Below, in pieces: positions 7,785 through 15,052 of a stretch of DNA of 15,110 bases. A model generated the notes under the pieces. It worked only from the letters and a program-made list of their open reading frames with translations, searched no databases and had not been told where the DNA came from. The position numbers were made by a program, and so were the translations under genes. Origin of the DNA: JAGXLP01 sp042218715 (lineage in GTDB: Bacteria; Bipolaricaulota; Bipolaricaulia; M55B111); NCBI GenBank assembly GCA_042218715.1, contig JBDGQU010000026.1:1-15110 (forward strand). The letters are read 5' to 3'. Within the stretch, counting starts at the first letter, position 1. Each line of letters begins with the position of its first letter.

Positions 7785-9687
7785 CACCCCCCGAATCCTC
7801 CAGCGGAACAGAGTCAAACTGGCTTAAGTCCGTATGAGGGAGGAACTTAGCCGCTGTAAATTCTTCAAAGTAGTTAGGATAATCTATAAGATCGTAGTAC
7901 GTTACCGATTTGGAGATATCCAGGCTTTCTTCGTAGGCTTGTTGGGACAACAAAGCCATTTTTGCTCCGATGATCGAAGTATTTCCAACAAATTTAATTT
8001 TTTCCGAAGCAATGTCGGGAATCAGACCAAGTAACTTTGCTTTCTCACGATCCAGGTAGGATCCAAAACCCCCCGCTATTAGTAACCGATCCAGGTCGTC
8101 GAGTTCGAGATCCAGGCTTTTTAGAAGTATCCTTGCCCCCGAATAGATCGCAGCTTTAGCATTTATTAGGTTCTTTATTTCGGATTGATATACGGCAAGT
8201 TCCCCATCCCTCGCCGTTTTGGATGACTTTTCCAGGATAAATTTCAATTCTCCTTCTTCCTCTTCGACCCTGCCCGAATTGTCTGGAATCAATTTCCCCG
8301 ACCTATTTACAAATCCGCCTTCGAACAAGGACGCCACCAGGTCAATCAATCCGGAGCCACAAATACCTTTCGGTTTAGTATCGCCAATCACCGAATAGAA
8401 TATTTCCCCGTTTTCCAGGTCTACCTTGTCTATGGCTCCTTGACTGGCGCGCATGCCCGACCTTATTCCGGTACCTTCAAAGGCGGGGCCTGCAGAAGCG
8501 GCACAACTCATCATCCAATCCTCGTTTCCAATCAATATCTCACCGTTCGTGCCTATGTCGGTAAGCATAGTTAACTGGTCGCTTTTATGAACTCCCGTAG
8601 ACAGGACGCCTGATGTTACGTCTCCTCCTACCCAGCCACCAATTGCGGGCATGAAGTATAGTAAACCTCTGGGATTGACTTTTATTCCTACTTCTGCTGC
8701 TCTAATGGGTGGTGGCTTCGTAGTATTGGGAACGTAGGGCTTCTTTCTTATATGAGACGCTTCTAGCCCCAGTAAGAAATGCATCATAGCAGTGTTACCG
8801 GAACACATTACCGAGGTAACGTCCTTTAGTTTTATACCGTTCCGATCCACCAAAGCGTAAATAAGTTCGTTAATGTCCTCTGCGAGAGTCTCTTGAAGGT
8901 CTTCTCGTCCGTCCTCTTCCGCGTGTCTAATCCGTCGGGTAACTTCCTCGCCGAACTTCATCTGGGAGTTATATTTAGCGTCGGCGTCAACGGTTTCAGA
9001 AGTTGCTAGATCCATCAGGTGTGCCACTACTGTAGTGGTTCCAATATCCACTGCAACCCCGTAATTAGTGGACGAGGTGTCCGCTCCCTCAAGCTGAATA
9101 ACTTCAGTAGTATCCCCTCTCCTGCCAAGTGTAGCCGTTACCTCCCAATCGTTTTGCCTGAGCAGAGAAGAGGATCTCTTGAATACTTTCAGCCCCGTCT
9201 GCATTATCGGAAGGTCTTTTTTTCTCCTGAGTTCTCTATAGATTCTTCTGTGATCGGAAAGATTGTCTTTGAGGCTCGGTTCCGGAAGTTCAAGGTAGTG
9301 TTTTTCAATCAAGGGCTCGTACTTTACGGAACTACCTACCCCGTCAGAAGTTAAGGCCCTAAATCTTTGCGCGTCTTCATCTATTAGTATTTTGCCTTTA
9401 GATGCCGTGGACTCGGCTGGAACTGATACTGCTAAATCACCTTTTACCTGGGTCTGACAGGCAAGAGTGTACCCATCTTTTATTTCCTCCCGGGACAAGG
9501 TAGCAGTAGAGCCGACTTCGACTTCCCCAGTATCCACGATAACCTTACACTTACCGCAAATTCCTTCCCCGCCGCAAATACTGTTTAGCTGGAGGTCCGC
9601 CCTGGAAGCAGCGTCAAGCAAAGTCGTCCCCTTGCTGACTTCTACTTCTACTTCCTGATCCAGGACAGAAAACTTGACCGTGGACAA
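7762..9687 (-). CDS. acsV: Corrinoid protein reductive activator (RACo/AcsV type, 2Fe-2S plus ASKHA ATPase)
   Basis: 641 residues. The N-terminal plant-type 2Fe-2S ferredoxin domain has Cys at 38, 44, 47 and 77 (CX5CX2C...C). A linker to about residue 205 follows, then a large actin-like ATPase domain with VAVDIGTTTVVAHL (211-224), a CGSGLIDLVAS segment and a C-terminal AGGFGSYLD. This is the domain order of RACo of Carboxydothermus and of 'orf7' in the Moorella acs cluster. It uses ATP hydrolysis to return accidentally oxidised Co(II) corrinoid protein to active Co(I). Its place between acsC and the second cooC fits. The start is TTG with GAGGTG 5 nt upstream, so translation may be lower than for the enzyme genes. 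Its end overlaps the next gene. Confidence 0.94.
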   Translation of the reverse strand: MSTVKFSVLDQEVEVEVSKGTTLLDAASRADLQLNSICGGEGICGKCKVIVDTGEVEVGSTATLSREEIKDGYTLACQTQVKGDLAVSVPAESTASKGKILIDEDAQRFRALTSDGVGSSVKYEPLIEKHYLELPEPSLKDNLSDHRRIYRELRRKKDLPIMQTGLKVFKRSSSLLRQNDWEVTATLGRRGDTTEVIQLEGADTSSTNYGVAVDIGTTTVVAHLMDLATSETVDADAKYNSQMKFGEEVTRRIRHAEEDGREDLQETLAEDINELIYALVDRNGIKLKDVTSVMCSGNTAMMHFLLGLEASHIRKKPYVPNTTKPPPIRAAEVGIKVNPRGLLYFMPAIGGWVGGDVTSGVLSTGVHKSDQLTMLTDIGTNGEILIGNEDWMMSCAASAGPAFEGTGIRSGMRASQGAIDKVDLENGEIFYSVIGDTKPKGICGSGLIDLVASLFEGGFVNRSGKLIPDNSGRVEEEEGELKFILEKSSKTARDGELAVYQSEIKNLINAKAAIYSGARILLKSLDLELDDLDRLLIAGGFGSYLDREKAKLLGLIPDIASEKIKFVGNTSIIGAKMALLSQQAYEESLDISKSVTYYDLIDYPNYFEEFTAAKFLPHTDLSQFDSVPLEDSGGDDKSNDE

Positions 9688-9708
9688 TCTAGCACCTCGA
9701 CTTTTAGT

Positions 9709-11052
9709 TTAGGTGTCCCATTCTTGTCTGAGAAACCTCGGTAGGCTGGCTGCATCCTCGGGACCGACCATTACATCCCAGCCCCCTTCTTCCTGAACGG
9801 TCATCCTCAACATTCCAACCAGACCTGGTATGATCAGTCGGTTGTGATTAACTTTTTCCATTGCTCCTTGCTCTCTCACTGTTTCAACTATCCCCTCTCC
9901 GGTTAGCTGATCATCCGCGTAAGCATTTAACACTCCCAGGCCGTCTGTATCCATTACTGATACGTAGGCGGAGAAGCCGCTATCATCAACCTCACCCTCC
10001 AGGCTATAGTACGTCAGCTGGAAGTTCGTCGTGAAGAGTACCGGGGAATCCGGATCGGGATCCCCAATTTCGTATAATTTTGCTTCCACCGAATTCTGAA
10101 CCTGAGGATCGATATAAACGTGTTGACGTACTGTTAGGAGCGGGAGAATTTGCCAGTTATTGAGAGTATCCACGGAGAGTACGGAGGCATATTTTAAAAT
10201 GTGGGTCGTCCCTTCGGCTATTTGTTGAAACGGATCACCGGACTCTACATTCGCTAACACGGGGTAACCCAGTGGTGAAAACTCTTCTTCAACCGCCAAT
10301 CGTCTGAGCTTGGTCAGTACCTCCAGGTAATTGCTCAACCCATCGGCACGGGGCGCTAGAATTAAATCCTCGACCCCTTCCTCACTGATCTTATCCGTGA
10401 GATCGGCCAGGTCCGATAAACTTTCTCCTGAAACCGTTAGGGGACATTCGTATTCTTCCGCCAGTTCCGTAAGTTCCTGCCAGTTATTTTCGGTTGCATA
10501 TCCTATTAAAGGGCTTCCATCGGAAACTTTTTCCAGGCTTTCCCTTATCGATTCGGGAGAGCTTGATCGAAGGTAAAGTGGAAACCGAGATTGGTCATCT
10601 ACCCTTTCAGCCAATTCCCCGTATTCCTTAGGCTCGAGTTCATTGTTTTTTAGTGTTAACAGGTTGACATCTATAGTTTCACCAACTCGTTCGAACTGAA
10701 GATCGTTTGCTTTGTTGACTTTCTCCATCAGTTCGGAATCCGCGAGTGAGTCGTCTATCTCTACCGCTACAACCGTTGGACGGTAGAATTTTTCCTCGTG
10801 CCTGTACTGAACCGTCTCTCCTCCGACTTCTACTTCACTATTACCGTCACCAATCGTTACGATCCTCATGGGTGGTGCGGAGGAAGAAGCTAAAGTCTCC
10901 TCGGCTTCCGAAGAGACGTGAGGACACTGATCCAGTGATACCTGTTTGCTCGCAAGTTGCATGGCAAAGGCCATACAAGTTGGAAAATTACAGTCACCGC
11001 AGTCCGTCTGAGGTAATTCCTGATAGATATCCATTGCACTTAAGTCTGACAT
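9709..11052 (-). CDS. acsC: Corrinoid iron-sulfur protein, large subunit
   Basis: 447 residues, the usual size. The N-terminal domain carries C18, C21, C26 and C43 (TDCGDCNFPTC...QC), the ligands of the low-potential 4Fe-4S cluster that helps reduce cobalt. The middle is the TIM-barrel part (EVGGE...YRHEEKFYRPTVVAVEI, then GYATENNW and LILAPRADGLSNY). The C-terminal corrinoid-binding domain ends with IIPGLVGMLRMTVQEEGGWDVMVGP. It pairs with AcsD, accepts methyl from AcsE and hands it to AcsB. It is noticeably acidic. The ATG follows GGAGGAG. The gaps are 31 bases to acsB and 21 to the activator gene. Confidence 0.97.
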   Translation of the reverse strand: MSDLSAMDIYQELPQTDCGDCNFPTCMAFAMQLASKQVSLDQCPHVSSEAEETLASSSAPPMRIVTIGDGNSEVEVGGETVQYRHEEKFYRPTVVAVEIDDSLADSELMEKVNKANDLQFERVGETIDVNLLTLKNNELEPKEYGELAERVDDQSRFPLYLRSSSPESIRESLEKVSDGSPLIGYATENNWQELTELAEEYECPLTVSGESLSDLADLTDKISEEGVEDLILAPRADGLSNYLEVLTKLRRLAVEEEFSPLGYPVLANVESGDPFQQIAEGTTHILKYASVLSVDTLNNWQILPLLTVRQHVYIDPQVQNSVEAKLYEIGDPDPDSPVLFTTNFQLTYYSLEGEVDDSGFSAYVSVMDTDGLGVLNAYADDQLTGEGIVETVREQGAMEKVNHNRLIIPGLVGMLRMTVQEEGGWDVMVGPEDAASLPRFLRQEWDT

Positions 11053-11083
11053 TATTTCTCCTCCAAATGATTCTTAATTAGTC

Positions 11084-13315
11084 TCACATCATGGCTTCCA
11101 TTTCCAACGCCGGATGGTTAACCTCTTCCAGGTATTCAACTACTTCAGAAGCTTCCACTGCATCTTCCTCGGTGGCTATCTTGTCGAATAGCTCGGGTTT
11201 TCCAATCTCTTCAAGTTTATCCTTCAGTCGTCCCTCGATCTCCTGTTTCAGCGTCGAAGGCATCCAGACTACCCTCTCTATACCTTCATATTCGTCGGGA
11301 ACGTCCGCCGATATAAATTTGTCGGAAGTGATGTACATTTTTCCAATTCCAATGAAACCCGGAGTTTGAACTCCACCCCCAACCTGTCCCGCCATCGTGG
11401 AAAAACTCATACCGACGGGGGTCATATCGGGATATTCTCTCGACGCTATCATAACTCCATTTGCCTGAGGGAGAACCGCGGCTATACATTCAAAACAGCC
11501 ACAGGATGTCATCGGGTCTTTTATCATCGAATAGGCGCTAAACTGTTCTAAATTCCCGTCAGTTTCCCGAGCAAGGTATTCGTTAACTCCTTTCCACTGA
11601 CCGTATTCCTCGTCTATTGGCTCCCCTTTCTCGACGGGCTGATTTGGGCCCTGAGGGTCCATTTCGTGACCCGCCTTGCAGTCGAGCCAGGTATATGCTC
11701 CACACAATCCCAGCCTCTCTGGAGTGACTATACACACGTGGTCGGGAGCGTAGGTCTGGCAAAGGGTGCAGGAGTAAAAAGTGTCTACGTCAGAATCCTT
11801 CATTCCCAGTATTCTCTCGTCCCGCTGATGGTAAATATCTTTTGCTCTTTCCAGTGGTTCCTGAATTTCCTCTTCGTCCGTAATTAACGTAACCTGGACC
11901 TTATCTATCACCGAGGAAAATTCTTCTTTTATTTTCGATATAAGAATTGTCCCAAAGTGCTCTAACCTGAAACCTTTTTCGTAGCTATCCTCGCTTATTC
12001 TGATCCAGGGAATTGCCCGCTGACCCATGTGGAAAATTCCACCCGCCCAGCTAATAAATTCGTGGAATCTTCGCTCAACGATGGTTTCGAAGTCTTCTTT
12101 AAACTCCCGGCCCGCTACTTCTACCATAATTCCCAGAGGAAGTGCTTCTCCTTCCTCTACACCTTCTTCAAGGCCAGGTCCTATTAGGTCAATTTTTTCG
12201 TCTTCCACCTCTTCCATGGGACGATTTCGGAGCAATTCGAAGGCGGTACTGGATTTGCCGCCAAATTCGACGTACATCTCTTCTTTTCTCACCGACTCGC
12301 CCTCGAATCCAGCACCAAACGGTACGGGGATGTCTACTTCCGATACGTCTATTTCCAGATCCCTTACTTCTACTGCCTTGTTGACGAGTTTATCCATTGG
12401 TACTGACGAAACCACGTGCTCGTAGTCGCAGATTCCTCTGGGGAGTATTTCAGGTAAATTAACGTCCGAAATCGTGGGAAAACCGAAGTTGATGGCCCCG
12501 GCAGCCGTGGCGTACTTTTCGTCCGTAATTAGCTGGTTTCCGTTTACTTTCTCGTCCTGCCCCAGGGCTAATACGAAAGCGTGAACGGTTTCTTTGTTGT
12601 AAAGGAGAATTTCCTTTGCCTCTTCCAATCCACCGGGGTCTTTCCCCCCAAAAGTTAGGGCTGCCCGGCAGGCAAAATTAAGAGCGTGTACTGTTGCGGA
12701 GGTATCTTTTCCATAGGGTACGAGGAACGTATCCCAGCCCATTTCAACTCCCTCTTCGGCGAGTTGCTCGGCCATGCTTTTGCCGTTCGTAGAAGAAGAC
12801 ATAAAAACGAGAATGTTCTTTTCCCGAAGTCGCTCAGCTAGCCTTACGGCATCTTCGCTGGAAGGAGCAGCACCAACAATCGCGGCAAACCCGGGCATTC
12901 GACCGTCCACTAACTTGATGCCCTGGGTCCTCAAAGTAGAGTCGTCCGTAAACCCTAACCAGGGTGATTCGGGCGTATCTCCCCTTACCAGCTTGAGTGC
13001 CTCTATTATCTCCTGGGAAATCAATGTAGAGATTCCTGCATCAAGCGTCTTCCCCAGATATGGTGTCCAGAGTTGATCTCCGGGTTCCTCGGGAAGGAGT
13101 TCATTTGCTCTGTCCAGCGGTTTCTTAATGTCTGCTACGGATTGAACTTTTTCGCCCGTTAGAGAATAAATAAGCGGTAAATAATAACCAGTGTTCGGAA
13201 AAGCTACCTCTTCGTCGCTACCTTTTTCTTCTTTAACTTCATTCCAGGTTTCCTCGGCCCTGGAATAGTACTTGTGAGCACCTCTGATTGCTGCCGATGA
13301 GACTACTTTGGACAT
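11084..13315 (-). CDS. acsB: Acetyl-CoA synthase (bacterial type)
   Basis: 743 residues. It condenses a methyl group, CO and CoA into acetyl-CoA at the Ni-Ni-4Fe4S A-cluster. The A-cluster ligands are all present: C516, C519, C528, C538, and the C605-G-C607 pair that holds the distal nickel. Each is exactly ten residues later than in the 729-residue Moorella enzyme. The full N-terminal domain (about residues 1-310), which binds CODH and forms the CO tunnel in bacteria, is present. Archaeal CdhC lacks it. The acidic mid-section (366-392, EEVEDEKID...EEGVEEGE) is a likely surface linker. The ATG has a GGGAGGTAGGA site. It lies 42 bases after the first cooC, whose product probably loads its nickel or that of CODH. 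Confidence 0.97.
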   Translation of the reverse strand: MSKVVSSAAIRGAHKYYSRAEETWNEVKEEKGSDEEVAFPNTGYYLPLIYSLTGEKVQSVADIKKPLDRANELLPEEPGDQLWTPYLGKTLDAGISTLISQEIIEALKLVRGDTPESPWLGFTDDSTLRTQGIKLVDGRMPGFAAIVGAAPSSEDAVRLAERLREKNILVFMSSSTNGKSMAEQLAEEGVEMGWDTFLVPYGKDTSATVHALNFACRAALTFGGKDPGGLEEAKEILLYNKETVHAFVLALGQDEKVNGNQLITDEKYATAAGAINFGFPTISDVNLPEILPRGICDYEHVVSSVPMDKLVNKAVEVRDLEIDVSEVDIPVPFGAGFEGESVRKEEMYVEFGGKSSTAFELLRNRPMEEVEDEKIDLIGPGLEEGVEEGEALPLGIMVEVAGREFKEDFETIVERRFHEFISWAGGIFHMGQRAIPWIRISEDSYEKGFRLEHFGTILISKIKEEFSSVIDKVQVTLITDEEEIQEPLERAKDIYHQRDERILGMKDSDVDTFYSCTLCQTYAPDHVCIVTPERLGLCGAYTWLDCKAGHEMDPQGPNQPVEKGEPIDEEYGQWKGVNEYLARETDGNLEQFSAYSMIKDPMTSCGCFECIAAVLPQANGVMIASREYPDMTPVGMSFSTMAGQVGGGVQTPGFIGIGKMYITSDKFISADVPDEYEGIERVVWMPSTLKQEIEGRLKDKLEEIGKPELFDKIATEEDAVEASEVVEYLEEVNHPALEMEAMM

Positions 13316-13357
13316 TCCTACCTCCCGGCAAATAAATTTTCGGTTTAACTATTAAAC

Positions 13358-14107
13358 TTAGCTGAACTCGCTCGAAATTCCAGCCCAAATATCTTTTACT
13401 GATTCCCTTAATGCATCTTTCTCCAGAGAAACTCTTTCCCCTTCACGACTACTCGTCCTAATTTCTTCACTGTAAGGCACGAAACCTAAAGGTTCTTCTT
13501 CCAGAGTATCGACTAAAAACTCTCTATCTTCATCTCGCCTGACTTTATTACAAATCGTGTAAACTGTATCTATTCCTATATCTTTCGCTAATCTCTCTAC
13601 CCTCAACTTGGTTTCTATACTTCTTTGGTCCGGTTCGACTACAGCGAGTAAGGCGTCCACTCCTTCCCCCGTTCCTCGTCCAAGGTGTTCTATCCCAGCT
13701 TCCATATCCACAATAACTACCTCATTTCGCTCCAGCATTAAATGATTTAAAATTTCCTTGAGGAAAGCGTTCTCGGGACAAGTACATCCACTTCCCCCGG
13801 CCCACACTGTTCCGAAAACCATCAACTTTATCCCGTCAGCTTCTTCGTAAAACTTGTCCGGAATATCTCTGACTTTCGGGTTTAACTTAACAAGACCTCC
13901 GCCGCCGGCTCGCTCGGCAATTAGATCCTCCATTTCCACGAGTGGCGTAACTTCATTTCGGATTCCAAGACAGGAACTCAAATTCATGTCGGGGTCGGCG
14001 TCGATAGCTATAACTTCTTTACCTTCAATATTTGCTCCATAGCTAGCCAAGAGGGCAGAAATTGTCGATTTGCCTACCCCTCCTTTACCCACTATGGCAA
14101 CCTTCAT
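13358..14107 (-). CDS. cooC: CooC-type nickel-insertion ATPase (first copy)
   Basis: 249 residues, the normal length for CooC. It has the deviant Walker A GKGGVGKST (7-15), the IDADPDMNL switch (35-43), the C108-T-C110 motif in GGSGCTCPENAFL, and a VDMEAGIEHLGRGT Walker-B/switch II region. CooC dimers bind nickel through these CxC pairs and deliver it to CODH with ATP hydrolysis. Its ATG overlaps the stop of the upstream DUF3786-like gene (ATGA), with a GAGGAG site 8 nt upstream inside that gene, so the two are translationally coupled. The second copy at 6948-7784 has a different CxC context (CYCAVN), which suggests the two ATPases serve different targets. Confidence 0.94.
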   Translation of the reverse strand: MKVAIVGKGGVGKSTISALLASYGANIEGKEVIAIDADPDMNLSSCLGIRNEVTPLVEMEDLIAERAGGGGLVKLNPKVRDIPDKFYEEADGIKLMVFGTVWAGGSGCTCPENAFLKEILNHLMLERNEVVIVDMEAGIEHLGRGTGEGVDALLAVVEPDQRSIETKLRVERLAKDIGIDTVYTICNKVRRDEDREFLVDTLEEEPLGFVPYSEEIRTSSREGERVSLEKDALRESVKDIWAGISSEFS

Positions 14108-14697
14108 ATCTTTGGCTCCTCGGCCTTGTCGATAAATTTATTGCAAAGTGTCTTTCCAAGTATAGAAAGACCTTCAGTTGACAGGCACTTAGTCGCAGTT
14201 TTTTCAAACAGTACGTTTACCTTGTCCTGGAATTCGTCTCCTCCACTCCAGAAAACAATAGCTATTTTAAACCCGGGCAATGCCTGAAACGCAAAACCCG
14301 AGTCCCCCATGTCTATTTCTTCTCCACTCAGGTCTTTGGCAACTCTCACAAACTCATCCCTTCTGTTCTGAAACACCCTGGTTAACCTGGATTCAGTGTT
14401 TTTCTTGAAGTTGCTGGAGTAGAATTCGCCGTGAGGGATTTCACTAAAACCTATCCAATCTCCGGAACCACACGGATAATCAGCCAAAGAGAGGTAATTT
14501 AGGATTAGTTCTTTGAGGTGGTCGCCAGCGGAGTCGCCTGCTTTATTCACTTCGTAATTGGGAGCCTTTACCAGAAACTCTTCTCCGAGCATTTCCAGAC
14601 GGATCTCCCCTTCCTGAAAGCTAGCTCCGCTTTTCTTCGCGATCTCCTCTGGATCCTCGGTTTTGAGAGTTTCGCGAATTTCTTCTCGCTGGATCAA
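14104..14697 (-). CDS. DUF3786-like protein, first gene of the acs operon
   Basis: About 197 residues from the TTG at 14697, which has GAGGGGGGG 9 nt upstream. The frame opens at another TTG at 14739 (211 residues), but no ribosome site precedes it. Matches to DUF3786 as I remember it are the APNYEVNK segment, an ILNYLSLADYPCGSGDWIGFSEIPHGEFYSSNF stretch in the middle (given here as its start and end features), and the C-terminal GFKIAIVFWSGGDEFQDKV followed by LFEKTATKCLSTEGL. No N-terminal Cys cluster, membrane segment or ATPase motif is seen. DUF3786 has no known function, but these genes occur near corrinoid and CODH/ACS genes in anaerobes, from memory. Its stop overlaps the cooC start by 4 bases (ATGA), so a role in cluster maturation or corrinoid handling is plausible but inferred. 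Confidence 0.75.
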   Translation of the reverse strand: MIQREEIRETLKTEDPEEIAKKSGASFQEGEIRLEMLGEEFLVKAPNYEVNKAGDSAGDHLKELILNYLSLADYPCGSGDWIGFSEIPHGEFYSSNFKKNTESRLTRVFQNRRDEFVRVAKDLSGEEIDMGDSGFAFQALPGFKIAIVFWSGGDEFQDKVNVLFEKTATKCLSTEGLSILGKTLCNKFIDKAEEPKI

Positions 14698-14706
14698 ACT
14701 GACGAA

Positions 14707-14715
14707 CCCCCCCTC
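14707..14715 (-). promoter_or_regulatory. Ribosome binding site that selects the TTG start at 14697
   Basis: Read on the minus strand, GAGGGGGGG (14715-14707) lies 9 nt before the TTG at 14697. The upstream TTG at 14739 has only an A/T-rich stretch before it. This argues for the shorter form of the first operon protein. Confidence 0.5.
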
Positions 14716-14817
14716 GATACAGGTGGTCTTCTCGGTCAAGCTGATTTTTTAATAACTATTAACTAGAAAATAAAGATAAGAACTAAGCTATTCACCAGGA
14801 CCACCAAAATATCCCTA

Positions 14818-14829
14818 TTGTTATAACAA
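14818..14829. promoter_or_regulatory. Palindrome TTGTTATAACAA over the -10 box (possible operator)
   Basis: A perfect 12-bp palindrome covers the whole -10 element of the acs promoter. A dimeric regulator bound here would block RNA polymerase. AT-rich palindromes with TTGT/ACAA ends occur at sites of several regulator families, including Rex and Fnr/Crp-like ones, but I cannot assign this one to a family. Confidence 0.4.
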
Positions 14830-14848
14830 GATCACTTTACAGTATCAA
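14820..14848 (-). promoter_or_regulatory. Promoter of the acs operon (sigma70 type)
   Basis: On the minus strand, TTGATA (14848-14843) and TATAAC (14825-14820) are separated by exactly 17 nt. Each box differs from consensus at one position. Transcription should begin near 14812, about 115 nt before the TTG at 14697. The -10 box lies inside a perfect 12-bp palindrome, and the -35 box and spacer lie in one arm of a larger inverted repeat, so repressor or activator control is likely. Confidence 0.65.
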
Positions 14849-14877
14849 GTATAAAAGGGTAAATACTGAATAAAGTG
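14833..14877. repeat. Interrupted 13-bp inverted repeat at the acs promoter
   Basis: Left arm CACTTTACAGTAT (14833-14845) is matched by ATACTG (14863-14868) plus TAAAGTG (14871-14877), with a two-base AA bulge and a 17-nt centre. The left arm covers part of the -35 box and the spacer of the acs promoter, and the right arm lies upstream of it. This fits two half-sites of a regulator or a DNA loop. As RNA it would be read only by a transcript that starts further upstream. Confidence 0.5.
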
Positions 14878-14910
14878 AAGATTATCACGATCACTAAATC
14901 CATAATCTTC
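14877..14910. repeat. Perfect 9-bp inverted repeat upstream of the acs promoter
   Basis: GAAGATTAT (14877-14885) and ATAATCTTC (14902-14910) are perfect complements with a 16-nt centre. It abuts the neighbouring inverted repeat and lies about 30-60 bases upstream of the -35 box, a place typical of activator binding. Function is unknown. Confidence 0.45.
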
Positions 14911-14981
14911 TCCGGGGCACCGTCGCCGGGTGCAAGGTGATTGGACTGGGCAATTATTAGGTTGAATGCTACCCTGGTGAC

Positions 14982-15001
14982 GTAACTTTTTAACCGTAAC
15001 T
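14982..15001. repeat. Short direct repeat CGTAAC spaced 14 bases
   Basis: CGTAAC occurs at 14982-14987 and again at 14996-15001, separated by TTTTTAAC. The 14-base period is more than one helical turn. It may be a tandem binding site or chance. Confidence 0.25.
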
Positions 15002-15011
15002 ACCAAGATTA

Positions 15012-15052
15012 GCCGAGAGTGCCCCAGGGCACCCCCTGGGGGTGAATCGGCT
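15012..15052. repeat. GC-rich nested hairpin region
   Basis: AGCCGA (15012-15017) and TCGGCT (15047-15052) enclose an alternative-fold region. CCCCAGGG (15023-15030) pairs perfectly with CCCTGGGG (15035-15042) across a 4-nt loop. GTGCCCCAGGGCAC (15020-15033) and CACCCCCTGGGGGTG (15031-15045) are each self-complementary as well. No clear T-run follows on either strand, so it is not a standard terminator. It could be a structured RNA, the 3' end of a neighbouring gene's transcript, or a protein-binding site. The 371 bases from 14740 to 15110 hold no gene. Confidence 0.55.

Noticed and set aside
7784..7817. Longer N-terminus for the second CooC
   Set aside because: Starting at 7817 would overlap the activator gene by 56 bases and add residues (MTLFRWRIRGV) unlike any CooC. 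The conserved domain begins well after the inner ATGs.
14740..14900. CooA-type CO-sensor binding site
   Set aside because: No TGTCGC-like half-sites with the expected spacing were seen in the promoter region. The palindromes present have different sequences.
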